DNA of 33,984 bases from an uncultured Eubacteriales bacterium (GTDB lineage Bacteria > Bacillota > Clostridia > Oscillospirales > Acutalibacteraceae), in the NCBI GenBank assembly GCA_900315195.1, contig OMYD01000011.1, positions 1-33,984 of the forward strand, read 5' to 3'. This document shows, piece by piece, positions 1 to 7,316 of this stretch. Position 1 is the first letter of the stretch; each line of letters begins with the position of its first letter. Under the pieces are notes generated by a model. It saw nothing but the letters and a program-made list of their open reading frames with translations. It was not told the origin of the DNA and did not search any database. A program made the translations under genes and the position numbers.

Positions 1-1
1 C

Positions 2-964
2 GAGCCCGTTGAGGGACTGCGCGGCAAGCTTGGTATCCCGATGGGACTTAACATGTATGAGCTTTATCCGTTCTGGTACCGTTTCTTTACCGAGCTTAAA
101 TTTGAGGTTCACCACTCGCCCGCGTCGTCGCGCAAGCTTTACCAGAGAGGTCAGCAGACAATCCCGAGCGACACCGTCTGCTTCCCCGCGAAGCTTATGC
201 ACGGCCATGTGCAGACGCTGATTGACGAGGGTATGGAAAATATTTTCTACCCCTGCCTTTCCTATAACTTTGACGAGCGCCTCGGCGACAACCATTACAA
301 CTGCCCCGTAGTTGCGTACTATCCCGAGGTTATCAAGAACAACATGAAGGACGTCCGCAAGGTCAACTTCATCAAGGAGTACCTGGGAATCCACCGTCCT
401 AAGGACTTTCCTAAGAAGGCGTATGAGCGGCTGTCGTTCTATTTCCCCGATTTGACTCTAAACGAGGTCAGAATAGCCGCCAGAAAGGCTTACGAGGAAT
501 ACGACGCGTACATGGCAAAGGTTCGCAAAAAGGGCGACGAAATAATTGAGCGCGCCGAAAAAGAGGGCAAGAAAATCTTTGTGCTGGCGGGCAGACCTTA
601 CCATATCGACCCCGAAATCAACCACGGAATCGACAAGCTAATTGCTGGCTTTGACGTGGCGATTGTCAGCGAGGACGTTGTATCGCCGCGCGTAAACGCG
701 TTCCGCACCCATGTACTCAACCAGTGGACATACCACTCAAGGCTGTATGCCGCGGCAAAATACGTCACAACCAGAAAGGACATGGAGCTTGTTCAGCTTG
801 TTTCGTTCGGATGCGGCGTTGACGCTATTACCACCGATGAGGTCAGAGAGATACTCGAGAGCAAGAATAAGATATACACACAGATAAAAATCGACGAAAT
901 CACCAATCTGGGCGCGGTCAAAATCAGAATCAGAAGCCTGCTTGCGGCTATTGAAAACGATTGA
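2..964 (+). CDS. Acyl-CoA dehydratase activase-related protein, C-terminal part (5' truncated by window)
   Basis: The reading frame is open from the window edge, so the start and the expected N-terminal ASKHA ATPase domain lie outside. What is visible is the DUF2229-type region common in large 2-hydroxyglutaryl-CoA dehydratase activase-like proteins: it opens with GKLGIPMGLNMYELYPFWY and continues through a dehydratase-like fold with Cys-containing segments (TVCFPAKL, YPCLSYN, SFGCGVDA). Family knowledge: these ATPases receive one electron from ferredoxin or flavodoxin and pass it, with ATP hydrolysis, to a 2-hydroxyacyl-CoA dehydratase. The next gene starts 15 bp downstream and is the likely partner, so the two form an operon. 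The internal ATG near position 41 is not the true start, because homologous sequence continues upstream of it. The physiological substrate cannot be told from the sequence. Confidence 0.85.
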   Translation, partial: EPVEGLRGKLGIPMGLNMYELYPFWYRFFTELKFEVHHSPASSRKLYQRGQQTIPSDTVCFPAKLMHGHVQTLIDEGMENIFYPCLSYNFDERLGDNHYNCPVVAYYPEVIKNNMKDVRKVNFIKEYLGIHRPKDFPKKAYERLSFYFPDLTLNEVRIAARKAYEEYDAYMAKVRKKGDEIIERAEKEGKKIFVLAGRPYHIDPEINHGIDKLIAGFDVAIVSEDVVSPRVNAFRTHVLNQWTYHSRLYAAAKYVTTRKDMELVQLVSFGCGVDAITTDEVREILESKNKIYTQIKIDEITNLGAVKIRIRSLLAAIEND

Positions 965-979
965 AAAAAGGATTAAATT

Positions 980-2281
980 ATGGCTGAATTAAAATACGAC
1001 AAAAAAACAGGGCGCCTTATGTTTACCAAGCAGATGAAGCGCGAGGGCTACACGATTCTCATGCCCAACATGGCTCCGATTCACTTCCGGATTCTGGCGA
1101 GCGTGTTCCGCAGCTTCGGCTACAACTGCGAGCTGCTTGAAACAACGGGTCCCGAAATTGCCCAGACAGGCTTAAAATACGTTCATAACGACACCTGCTA
1201 TCCCGCGCTGCTTGTTATCGGTCAGTTTATAAACGCGCTCCAGAGCGGAAAATACGATGTTCACAAAACCGCGCTTATGATTACCCAGACAGGCGGCGGA
1301 TGCCGTGCCTCAAACTATATCCACCTGCTCAGAAAGGCGCTTAAAAGGGCGGGTTACGCGTTTGTTCCCGTTATTTCGCTCAGCTTCGGAATGGAGAAAA
1401 ACAGCGGCTTTTCGCTGACTCTGCCGTTGATCCGCCGCTTTGTGGGCGGCCTTGTTTACGGCGACCAGCTTATGCTGCTGTCAAACCAGACAAAGCCTTA
1501 TGAGGTGAATAAGGGCGAGACCATGGCGCTTGTAGAGCGCTGGAGCGAAAAAATCTCAAATATGCTCATCGACGGCAAGGGCTATTCGCTTGAGGAGGTA
1601 GACGAAAACCTTCATAAGCTTACAAAAGACTTCTCGAAAATCGAGCTTAACCGCGTTCCCAAGGTAAAGGTCGGCGTTGTGGGCGAGATTTACGTTAAAT
1701 ACTCAAAAATGGCTAATAACGGGCTGGAGGAATTCCTGGCCGAGCAGGATTGCGAGGTCTGCCTTCCCGGGCTTATGGGCTTTGCCTCGTTTAAGGTCGA
1801 CAACCGAATTGAGGACTACAAGATGTTCGGCGGCAGCCGCATTAAGTATGAGTTCTGCAAGCGGCTTCTCGACTACCTCACAAGCCTTGAAACCCTTATG
1901 ATAGAGTCCGCCGAAAGGTTCAACTTTGTACCGCCTCACAAGTACGCACACACCAAAGAACTTGTTAAGGGTGTTATCGGCTACGGAAGCAAGATGGGCG
2001 AGGGCTGGCTGCTGACTGCTGAAATGCTTGAGCTTGCCGAGACCGGCTACGAGAATATCGTATGCACACAGCCCTTCGGCTGCCTTCCCAACCACATCAA
2101 CGGCAAGGGCGCGATCCGCAGGATCAAGGAGGTCAAGCCTAACGCCAACATAGTAACAATCGACTACGACCCCGGCGCTCCGAAGGTCAACCAGGAAAAC
2201 CGTATAAAGCTCATGCTCGCCGTAGGCAGAGAGGAGCTTAAAAAGAAGGTTGAGCAGGAGGCCGAGCCCGAGGCGGAATAA
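980..2281 (+). CDS. 2-hydroxyacyl-CoA dehydratase (HgdB-like) partner protein
   Basis: A 433-residue protein of the 2-hydroxyglutaryl-CoA dehydratase-like family. Characteristic segments are HNDTCYPALLVIGQF, QTGGGCRASNY near residue 110 and CTQPFGCLPNHINGKG near residue 360; the conserved cysteines are candidates for iron-sulfur ligands. In many Clostridia this module is the C-terminal third of a single ~1400-residue activase/dehydratase polypeptide; here it is a separate gene directly after the activase-related gene, with an AAAGGA ribosome binding site about 9 bases before ATG. The C-terminus ends in a short Glu/Ala-rich tail. A terminator follows at 2310-2339, closing the operon. Substrate unknown; many such pairs in gut anaerobes are uncharacterised. 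Confidence 0.85.
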   Translation: MAELKYDKKTGRLMFTKQMKREGYTILMPNMAPIHFRILASVFRSFGYNCELLETTGPEIAQTGLKYVHNDTCYPALLVIGQFINALQSGKYDVHKTALMITQTGGGCRASNYIHLLRKALKRAGYAFVPVISLSFGMEKNSGFSLTLPLIRRFVGGLVYGDQLMLLSNQTKPYEVNKGETMALVERWSEKISNMLIDGKGYSLEEVDENLHKLTKDFSKIELNRVPKVKVGVVGEIYVKYSKMANNGLEEFLAEQDCEVCLPGLMGFASFKVDNRIEDYKMFGGSRIKYEFCKRLLDYLTSLETLMIESAERFNFVPPHKYAHTKELVKGVIGYGSKMGEGWLLTAEMLELAETGYENIVCTQPFGCLPNHINGKGAIRRIKEVKPNANIVTIDYDPGAPKVNQENRIKLMLAVGREELKKKVEQEAEPEAE

Positions 2282-2309
2282 AAGCCGAGTATATAATCAG
2301 AATACCAAT

Positions 2310-2339
2310 GCCGCTCCGTTTGGGGCGGCGTTTTGTTTT
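2310..2339 (+). terminator. Rho-independent terminator of the dehydratase operon
   Basis: Eight-base-pair stem GCCGCTCC/GGGGCGGC (one T-G pair) with a GTTT loop, followed by GTTTTGTTTT. It starts 28 bp after the dehydratase stop codon. Confidence 0.9.
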
Positions 2340-2407
2340 AAGATGATTAGTTTTTACCTCTTAGCGGTCAGGGGTTTGAGGGCCGGTCAATGCGCGATTC
2401 GCAACAC

Positions 2408-2436
2408 AAAAAAGCGCGCGCTTACGCGCACGCTTT
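2408..2436 (-). terminator. Rho-independent terminator of ilvB
   Basis: Read on the minus strand: an 11-bp GC-rich stem (AAAGCGTGCGC pairing with GCGCGCGCTTT, one G-T wobble) with a 4-base loop, ending in a run of six T. It lies just downstream of the ilvB stop, so ilvB is the last gene of its transcript. Confidence 0.9.
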
Positions 2437-2447
2437 CTATATATTAT

Positions 2448-4115
2448 TTACATTTCTGTGACAATTTCGTTTACGGTTTTTCCCGGAGGAATCATCGGGA
2501 GAACATTTGCGTCGGGGCTGATCTGGCAGTCAATTACAACAGTGGTGTTCATCTCAAGCGCCTTTTTCAGCGTGGAAAGTATTTCATCGCTCTTGGTGAT
2601 TCTCATTCCCTCAACGCCGAATGCGTTTGCAAGCTTTACGAAATCCGTAGCGCGGTGAGGGTCGGTCTGGGAGAAACGGTTGCCGTAGAAAAGCTTCTGC
2701 CACTGGCGCACCATGCCGAGTACCGTGTTGTTCATTACAAGGACGATAACGGGCAGGTCGTAGGACTTCATTGTAACAAGCTCGTTGAGGTTCATGTGGA
2801 AGCTGCCGTCACCGGTAAAGAGGAATACGCGCTTATCGGGGTGAGATACCTGAGCGCCGATCGCGGCGCCCATGCCGAAGCCCATTGTTCCCATGCCGCC
2901 TGAGGTGAGCAGGGTCTTTTCGGCTTCAATTTTGGCAAACTGAGCAACCCACATCTGGTGCTGACCTACGTCGGTAGCTATGATGTCGCCGTCGCTTTTG
3001 AGCTGATTTACCGCGTCGATGAATTCGTCGGGAAAGGGATATTCCGAATAAGGCTTTGACGCGTTGTCGAAATGGTGCTTCCATTCGTCAATTTTCGCGA
3101 GCCAGACGTTATGCTCCTGCTGCTCCATGTCCTTTACAAGAGCCTGAAGAATAAGCTTTGCGTCGCCGAGAATATACTCGTCAACCTGGACGTTCTTGTT
3201 GATTTCGTTTTTGTCGATTTCAAGCTGAACAATCTTTGCCTGCTCGCCGAATTTTTCACGGTCGCCCGCGACACGGTCGGAGAAACGCGCTCCGCACGCG
3301 ATGATAAGGTCGCAGGCCGCGGTGATCATGCCTGTTTCGTAGCCGCCGTGCATACCGATGTTGCCGATACAGAGCGGATGGCTTGCGGGCAGACAGCCCA
3401 GTCCCATAAGCGAGCAGCATACGGGAGCGTCGATAAGCTCGGCAAACCGCTTGAATTCCGCGCACGCATCGGCGCTGATGATTCCGCCGCCGGCGTAAAT
3501 CATTGGGCGGCGAGCCTTGCGGATAAGCGCCTGAACACGGGCGATGCTGTCGGGGTTTGCGATTTTATCGGGCTGAGGCGTTTTTGGAGTCATAGGCTCA
3601 AACTCGGTTACGGTTGAAGTTATGTCCTTGGGCACGTCAACCAGAACGGGGCCTTTTCTTCCGTCGTGGGCAAGCTTGAACGCCTTGCGAAGGGTCGGCG
3701 CCAAATCCTCAACCTTGGTGATCAAAAAGCTGCCCTTGGTGATGGGCTTGGTGATATTTACAATGTCGACCTCCTGAAAGCTGTCGCGGCCGAGCTGGTC
3801 GAGGTTGACGTTTGCGGTAATGGCTACCATGGGAATACTGTCGATATTCGCGGTGGCAATACCCGTGACGATATTTGTCGCTCCGGGACCGGATGTTGTG
3901 ATAACAACGCCTGTTTTGCCTGTTGAGCGCGCGTAGCCGTCAGCGGCATGAGAAGCGCCCTGCTCGTGGGCGGTGAGAACGTGCTTGATTCTGTCGCTGT
4001 ATTTGTAGAGCGCGTCATATGTGTTCAGCGCCGCGCCGCCGGGATAACCGAAAACGGTATCTACTCCCTGCTCAAGCAAACACTCGCAAATAATATCCGC
4101 ACCTGTTAACTTCAT
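2448..4115 (-). CDS. ilvB: Acetolactate synthase, large (catalytic) subunit
   Basis: Thiamine-diphosphate enzyme condensing pyruvate to 2-acetolactate (or with 2-oxobutyrate to 2-aceto-2-hydroxybutyrate), the first step of branched-chain amino acid synthesis. The 555-residue length fits the anabolic enzyme. The catalytic glutamate is E51 in HEQGASHAADGYARS; the FAD/GG region runs GGGIISADA near 209; the ThDP-Mg motif is GDGS at 435-438 closing with NN at 462-463; GMVRQWQ (467-473) and the C-terminal VLPMIPPG are typical of acetohydroxyacid synthases rather than of catabolic AlsS. ATG is preceded by AAAAAGGGG on the minus strand. A TTGACA/TAAAAT promoter lies 45 bp upstream and a terminator just downstream, so it is monocistronic. 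No ilvN (regulatory subunit), ilvC or ilvD is adjacent, and the ~38-base leader is too short for a T-box or peptide attenuator. Confidence 0.96.
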   Translation of the reverse strand: MKLTGADIICECLLEQGVDTVFGYPGGAALNTYDALYKYSDRIKHVLTAHEQGASHAADGYARSTGKTGVVITTSGPGATNIVTGIATANIDSIPMVAITANVNLDQLGRDSFQEVDIVNITKPITKGSFLITKVEDLAPTLRKAFKLAHDGRKGPVLVDVPKDITSTVTEFEPMTPKTPQPDKIANPDSIARVQALIRKARRPMIYAGGGIISADACAEFKRFAELIDAPVCCSLMGLGCLPASHPLCIGNIGMHGGYETGMITAACDLIIACGARFSDRVAGDREKFGEQAKIVQLEIDKNEINKNVQVDEYILGDAKLILQALVKDMEQQEHNVWLAKIDEWKHHFDNASKPYSEYPFPDEFIDAVNQLKSDGDIIATDVGQHQMWVAQFAKIEAEKTLLTSGGMGTMGFGMGAAIGAQVSHPDKRVFLFTGDGSFHMNLNELVTMKSYDLPVIVLVMNNTVLGMVRQWQKLFYGNRFSQTDPHRATDFVKLANAFGVEGMRITKSDEILSTLKKALEMNTTVVIDCQISPDANVLPMIPPGKTVNEIVTEM

Positions 4116-4159
4116 TTTAATACCCCTTTTTGAGTTATTCTAAAACAATGCTAACCCTT

Positions 4160-4188
4160 ATTTTACCGCATTAAAGCGCCGATGTCAA
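4160..4188 (-). promoter_or_regulatory. Sigma-A promoter of ilvB
   Basis: Minus strand: -35 TTGACA (4183-4188), 17-bp spacer, -10 TAAAAT (4160-4165). The -35 box is a perfect consensus. The resulting 5' leader is about 38 bases. Confidence 0.8.
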
Positions 4189-4213
4189 TATTTTGTGACA
4201 AATCCGTAGGTAA

Positions 4214-4909
4214 TCACTGAGCTTTTGTAAAGCTGTCGATTGCGAACACGGTTTTTTCAGCGGCAAGCTCGCAGAATTTTACAAAGTCCATGCCCTTGTT
4301 TTCGTCCAGATCATCGGAAATAGCGCGGATAATCGCGAACGGCACATTGCAGCAGTAACATACATGGCCTATCGCCGCACCCTCCATTTCGCAAGCGATC
4401 GCTCCGAAGCGGTCGTTTATCAGCAGGCGCTTTTTTCGGTCGGAGATAAACACATCGCCGCTGGCTATAATTCCGCGGACGGTTTTTGTGTCGGGCAAAT
4501 CCGCGCAAACCGTTTCAAGCAGACGCGCGGCGTTTTTGTCGCACTCAAAAAACATTACCTTGCCGTTCGGGAACGATACCTCGCCCTGTTTGTCGCCGAG
4601 GGCGGTTACGTTCATGTCGTGTTCGACCGCCTTGGAACCGATTGCTATATCGCCTATGCTTACAACGGGTGAAAGCGCGCCCGCGACTCCGCTGTTGATT
4701 ACAAGCTCGGGCCGGTAGTCGTTGATAAGGGTGACGGCGCACATCGCCGCGTTGACCTTGCCCACTCCGCAGACAACAACAACTACTTCTTTGCCGTTTA
4801 GTGTGCCTTGGGTGAAGGTCATTCCGTATTTTTGAGATGTCTGTTTGTTTTCGCAGAGAGCCAGGATTCCGTCTGCCTCAATCTGCATGGCGCATATTAT
4901 TCCTATCAT
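4214..4909 (-). CDS. mtnN: 5'-methylthioadenosine/S-adenosylhomocysteine nucleosidase
   Basis: Hydrolyses MTA and SAH to adenine plus the methylthioribose or ribosyl-homocysteine moiety, recycling by-products of SAM-dependent reactions. At 231 residues it matches MtnN/Pfs. Active-site landmarks are in place: E11 in AMQIEADG, the phosphorylase-fold motif INSGVAGAL at 71-79, E176 in ACEMEGAAIGHVC, and D199 in RAISDDLDEN, corresponding to Glu12, Glu174 and Asp197 of the E. coli enzyme. A GAGGAGAT ribosome binding site precedes the ATG. It follows rsmE by 13 bp on the same strand, so the two are probably co-transcribed; a SAM-using rRNA methyltransferase beside a SAM by-product hydrolase is a sensible pairing, although rsmE itself yields SAH only in small amounts. 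Confidence 0.95.
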   Translation of the reverse strand: MIGIICAMQIEADGILALCENKQTSQKYGMTFTQGTLNGKEVVVVVCGVGKVNAAMCAVTLINDYRPELVINSGVAGALSPVVSIGDIAIGSKAVEHDMNVTALGDKQGEVSFPNGKVMFFECDKNAARLLETVCADLPDTKTVRGIIASGDVFISDRKKRLLINDRFGAIACEMEGAAIGHVCYCCNVPFAIIRAISDDLDENKGMDFVKFCELAAEKTVFAIDSFTKAQ

Positions 4910-4922
4910 TTTTATATCTCCT

Positions 4923-5633
4923 CTAAAAATTATCTGTCTGATACATTATTATGGACATTGCCGTAAGCGGGGCGGTTTCCGCCCGAAGGATCCTTTTGCC
5001 GAGCGTTGCGGCCTTTCCGCCGTTTTGAATCACCATATCGACCTCGGACTGTTCATAGCCGCCCTCGCTGCCGATGAATATTCCGATTGACTTGGGCTTG
5101 TCGGTCAGGATTTTTTTCACGGACTCGCCGCCATGCTCATAGAAGAAAATTGTTTTGTCGTTTTCTTTTGTCAGCTCCGCCGCCTTTGAAAAGCTTACGC
5201 AGTCGCCGACCTCGGGAATGATTCCGCGCCTGCTCTGCATTGCCGCCTGAAGCGCGATTTTTTGCCAGCGCGCGCGCTTTTTGCTAAGCGACTTTTCGTC
5301 GGGGCGCGACACGCACCTGGCGGAAATCAAAGGCACAATGCGGCTTACGCCAAGCTCAACACACTTTTGCACTATATAATCCATTTTATCGCCCTTTGGA
5401 AGCGCCTGATACAGCGTTACAAAGACATCGGGCTCGTTTTGGCAGAGCTTGCGGCTGACAACTTTCAGAAGGCTGCCCTCAAGCACCTCGCACTCGCACT
5501 GCTCGCCGCACGGAGTCACAACGGTAACCGCCTCGCCCGGGCGAAGCCTCAGCACCTGAGCGTGCTTTGCGTTATCGCCGTCTAATATATATGTGTCGGA
5601 TTTGATTTCGGTTTCACTGAAAAACCAAGCCAT
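4923..5633 (-). CDS. rsmE: 16S rRNA (uracil-1498-N3)-methyltransferase
   Basis: SPOUT-fold methyltransferase that methylates U1498 of 16S rRNA with SAM, acting as a dimer on the assembled 30S subunit. The 236-residue length is typical. The N-terminal PUA-like part contains DGDNAKHAQVLRLRPGEAV; the C-terminal trefoil-knot part contains IGSEGGYEQSEVD and LGKRILRAETAP, the SAM-binding signatures of the family. An AAGGAG ribosome binding site stands 8 bases before the ATG. It is the first gene of a two-gene minus-strand unit with mtnN. I could not find a convincing promoter in the 76-bp gap that separates it from the divergent pncC-like gene. Confidence 0.95.
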   Translation of the reverse strand: MAWFFSETEIKSDTYILDGDNAKHAQVLRLRPGEAVTVVTPCGEQCECEVLEGSLLKVVSRKLCQNEPDVFVTLYQALPKGDKMDYIVQKCVELGVSRIVPLISARCVSRPDEKSLSKKRARWQKIALQAAMQSRRGIIPEVGDCVSFSKAAELTKENDKTIFFYEHGGESVKKILTDKPKSIGIFIGSEGGYEQSEVDMVIQNGGKAATLGKRILRAETAPLTAMSIIMYQTDNF

Positions 5634-5660
5634 ATAAAATGCTCCTTATATTAATTAGTA

Positions 5661-5689
5661 TTGCATTCGGGTTGATTAGGTGTTAAAAT
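5661..5689 (+). promoter_or_regulatory. Candidate sigma-A promoter of the pncC-like gene
   Basis: -35 TTGCAT (5661-5666), 17-bp spacer, -10 TAAAAT (5684-5689), 20 bp before the ATG. Placed in the divergent gap with rsmE. Confidence 0.6.
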
Positions 5690-5709
5690 AAAACTAATGA
5701 GGTGAGAAC

Positions 5710-6258
5710 ATGGTAACATTAACCGATATAGACATTATTAAGCTGCTGAGAAAAAACAATCTGAATCAGGATACCATGCAGGAGGACGTTGTAGCAAAGC
5801 TCAGAGAGCTTGGGCTTAAAGTGGCAACCGCCGAAAGCTGCACGGGCGGGCTTATTAGCGAACGCATTACGCGCGTAAGCGGCTCGAGCGAGGTGTTTGA
5901 CTGCGGTGTTTGCTCGTACGCCAACGCTATAAAGTCAAAGGTGCTGGGTGTAAGCGAGGAAACGCTTGCGATTCTGGGTGCGGTGTCCGCGGAAACGGCG
6001 ATTCAGATGGCTGAGGGCGTAAAGAGAATCTCAGGCGCGGATATTGCCGTAAGCACAACGGGTATCGCGGGCCCCACCGGAGGAACCGCCGAAAAGCCCG
6101 TAGGGCTTGTGTTCGTCGGTGTTTGCACCAAGGACAAGGCTTATGCAGTAAAGCTTATGCTGGGCGGCGTAAATACCGTTAATTCGCGGACGTATATCCG
6201 CAGGCTTGCTTCCGACGCGGCGCTGTTTACCGTGCTGTCGGAGTGTCATAATCGCTGA
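5710..6258 (+). CDS. pncC: Nicotinamide-nucleotide amidohydrolase (stand-alone CinA C-terminal domain)
   Basis: A single CinA C-terminal domain, the module that deamidates nicotinamide mononucleotide to nicotinate mononucleotide in the pyridine nucleotide cycle. The core runs from about residue 23: ATAESCTGG carries the conserved nucleophilic-serine region and GIAGPTGGTAEKPVG is the second signature. The N-terminal CinA (MoaB-like) domain is absent, as in stand-alone PncC proteins. About 22 residues precede the usual domain start; a GAGGTGAG ribosome binding site sits directly before the ATG at 5710, so I keep this start, although an ATG at 5776 would give the shorter canonical protein. The gene is monocistronic, bounded by a promoter and the terminator at 6273. 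Confidence 0.88.
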   Translation: MVTLTDIDIIKLLRKNNLNQDTMQEDVVAKLRELGLKVATAESCTGGLISERITRVSGSSEVFDCGVCSYANAIKSKVLGVSEETLAILGAVSAETAIQMAEGVKRISGADIAVSTTGIAGPTGGTAEKPVGLVFVGVCTKDKAYAVKLMLGGVNTVNSRTYIRRLASDAALFTVLSECHNR

Positions 6259-6272
6259 TTTCCGATAATATG

Positions 6273-6304
6273 ATTGGGCTGTTCGGTTGAACAGCCCGAT
6301 TTTG
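6273..6304 (+). terminator. Rho-independent terminator of the pncC-like gene
   Basis: GGGCTGTTC/GAACAGCCC stem of nine perfect pairs around GGTT, extended by three A-T/T-G pairs and followed by TTTG. It lies 14 bp after the stop. Confidence 0.88.
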
Positions 6305-6367
6305 CTTTGCGAGGTATAGCTGTATTGTCTGTATGCAGGCGACCCTGCCGATTGCAGTGTGTTTCAA

Positions 6368-6422
6368 GGCTCCCCCCCTGCGCAAGGGAGCTGTCAATCC
6401 ATCAAGGATTGACTGAGGGGTC
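6368..6422. repeat. Double-hairpin intergenic element
   Basis: Two adjacent inverted repeats fill this gap: GCTCCC (6369-6374) with GGGAGC (6386-6391), and GTCAATCC (6393-6400) with GGATTGAC (6406-6413) around a five-base loop; AGGGG at 6416-6420 can also pair with the C-run at 6372-6378. No coding capacity and no T-run. The pattern resembles dispersed repeats that I recall from gut Clostridia, but only one copy is in this window, so its repeat status is inferred. Confidence 0.5.
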
Positions 6423-6465
6423 GTAAACATAAATGAGATTGCTAATCTTTCGTTATGTCTACGGC

Positions 6466-7215
6466 TTAATTATTTGTGTGATTCTTGCCAAACAAATAAT
6501 CAATCATCTTATAAACGTCGCCGTCCATTATTGTGTATGTGCTCCTGAGTTCGCCGTCGATATCGGGCGAAATGCTCTGGTGAATGTAAAGACTGTCGAT
6601 TCCGAAGTCCGCGGCACCGCCTATATCGGAGCGGAAGTCGTTGCCTATCATTATGGATTCCTCTTTTTTTAGTCCGTAGCGGTCAAAAAGAATCTGATAG
6701 TAATGCGCGTCGGGCTTTGAGCACTCCTCGTCCGAGCTTATGCAGATTCCGTCAAAGTACGGGGTCAGCCCCAGCATGTTAAGCTCGTTTTCGGTAAAGG
6801 TGCGCTGCGCGTTTGAAAGCAGGTATATTCTGCCGCCGTTCTCCTTGATTGTGTCGAGAAGCTCGCGGACTCCGTCGTAAAGCTTGATGTACTTTGTTGA
6901 GAAGCAGCGGAAAACCTCGCAGATTTCAAGAACCGCAGCCTTTTTGGGTTTTACGCCCTTTTGGGTGAAAAGTCGGCGGAAAACCTTTTCTATTTTAATG
7001 TCGATAACCGTATATTCGGGATGGCGGCGAGTTACGGCGCGCTTTTCTTTGTCGACAAGCCTGCCGTACTCCGCGCCGAGCTCCTTGTAGGTGTACTGCG
7101 CTCCGTAGTAGCCGTAGAGAATAGCCATTTTTTTCCACAGTTGAGCGCTCCACTCGTTGGTGTTGATGTCGATTAAGGTGCCGTACAGGTCAAATATATA
7201 GTTTTTGTATTTCAT
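6466..7215 (-). CDS. HAD-superfamily hydrolase (subfamily IA, YjjG/phosphatase-like)
   Basis: A 249-residue HAD phosphatase. Motif I is FDLYGTLIDI with nucleophile D9; the residue two positions later, usually the acid/base Asp, is Tyr here, a DxYGT arrangement also seen in 2-haloacid dehalogenases and several clostridial HAD proteins. A helical cap occupies about residues 15-90. Motif II is YLLSNAQ, the motif III lysine is in CSKPDAHYY, and motif IV is MIGNDFRSDIGGA. The substrate cannot be predicted. The gene is transcribed divergently from nth, and the two promoters share one palindromic -35 hexamer (see the promoter entries). Confidence 0.85.
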   Translation of the reverse strand: MKYKNYIFDLYGTLIDINTNEWSAQLWKKMAILYGYYGAQYTYKELGAEYGRLVDKEKRAVTRRHPEYTVIDIKIEKVFRRLFTQKGVKPKKAAVLEICEVFRCFSTKYIKLYDGVRELLDTIKENGGRIYLLSNAQRTFTENELNMLGLTPYFDGICISSDEECSKPDAHYYQILFDRYGLKKEESIMIGNDFRSDIGGAADFGIDSLYIHQSISPDIDGELRSTYTIMDGDVYKMIDYLFGKNHTNN

Positions 7216-7246
7216 ATAATCACTGCCCTTTGTTTGTTATTAATCT

Positions 7247-7275
7247 ATTGTAACAATTTTCGGCTTTGTTTGCAA
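7247..7275 (-). promoter_or_regulatory. Sigma-A promoter of the HAD hydrolase gene, sharing its -35 box with nth
   Basis: Minus strand: -35 TTGCAA (7270-7275), 17-bp spacer, -10 TACAAT (7247-7252), about 30 bp before the start codon. TTGCAA is its own reverse complement, so the same six bases also serve as -35 for the divergent nth promoter. Confidence 0.7.
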
Positions 7276-7298
7276 TAGTTTTTAAAATATGATAAACT
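7270..7298 (+). promoter_or_regulatory. Candidate sigma-A promoter of nth, overlapping the divergent -35
   Basis: -35 TTGCAA (7270-7275), 17-bp spacer, -10 TAAACT (7293-7298), then GAGGTG ribosome binding site and GTG start. The -10 is weaker than that of the opposing promoter. Confidence 0.55.
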
Positions 7299-7316
7299 GT
7301 TTTTGAGGTGATTTTT

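Noticed and set aside
2250-3617. Long plus-strand open frames opposite ilvB
   Set aside because: They are shadows of a clear minus-strand gene with full catalytic motifs; they lack ribosome binding sites and sensible hydropathy.
4116-4213. T-box or peptide attenuator before ilvB
   Set aside because: The promoter places the transcript start only about 38 bases before the ATG; no stem-loop or Leu/Val/Ile-rich leader peptide fits.
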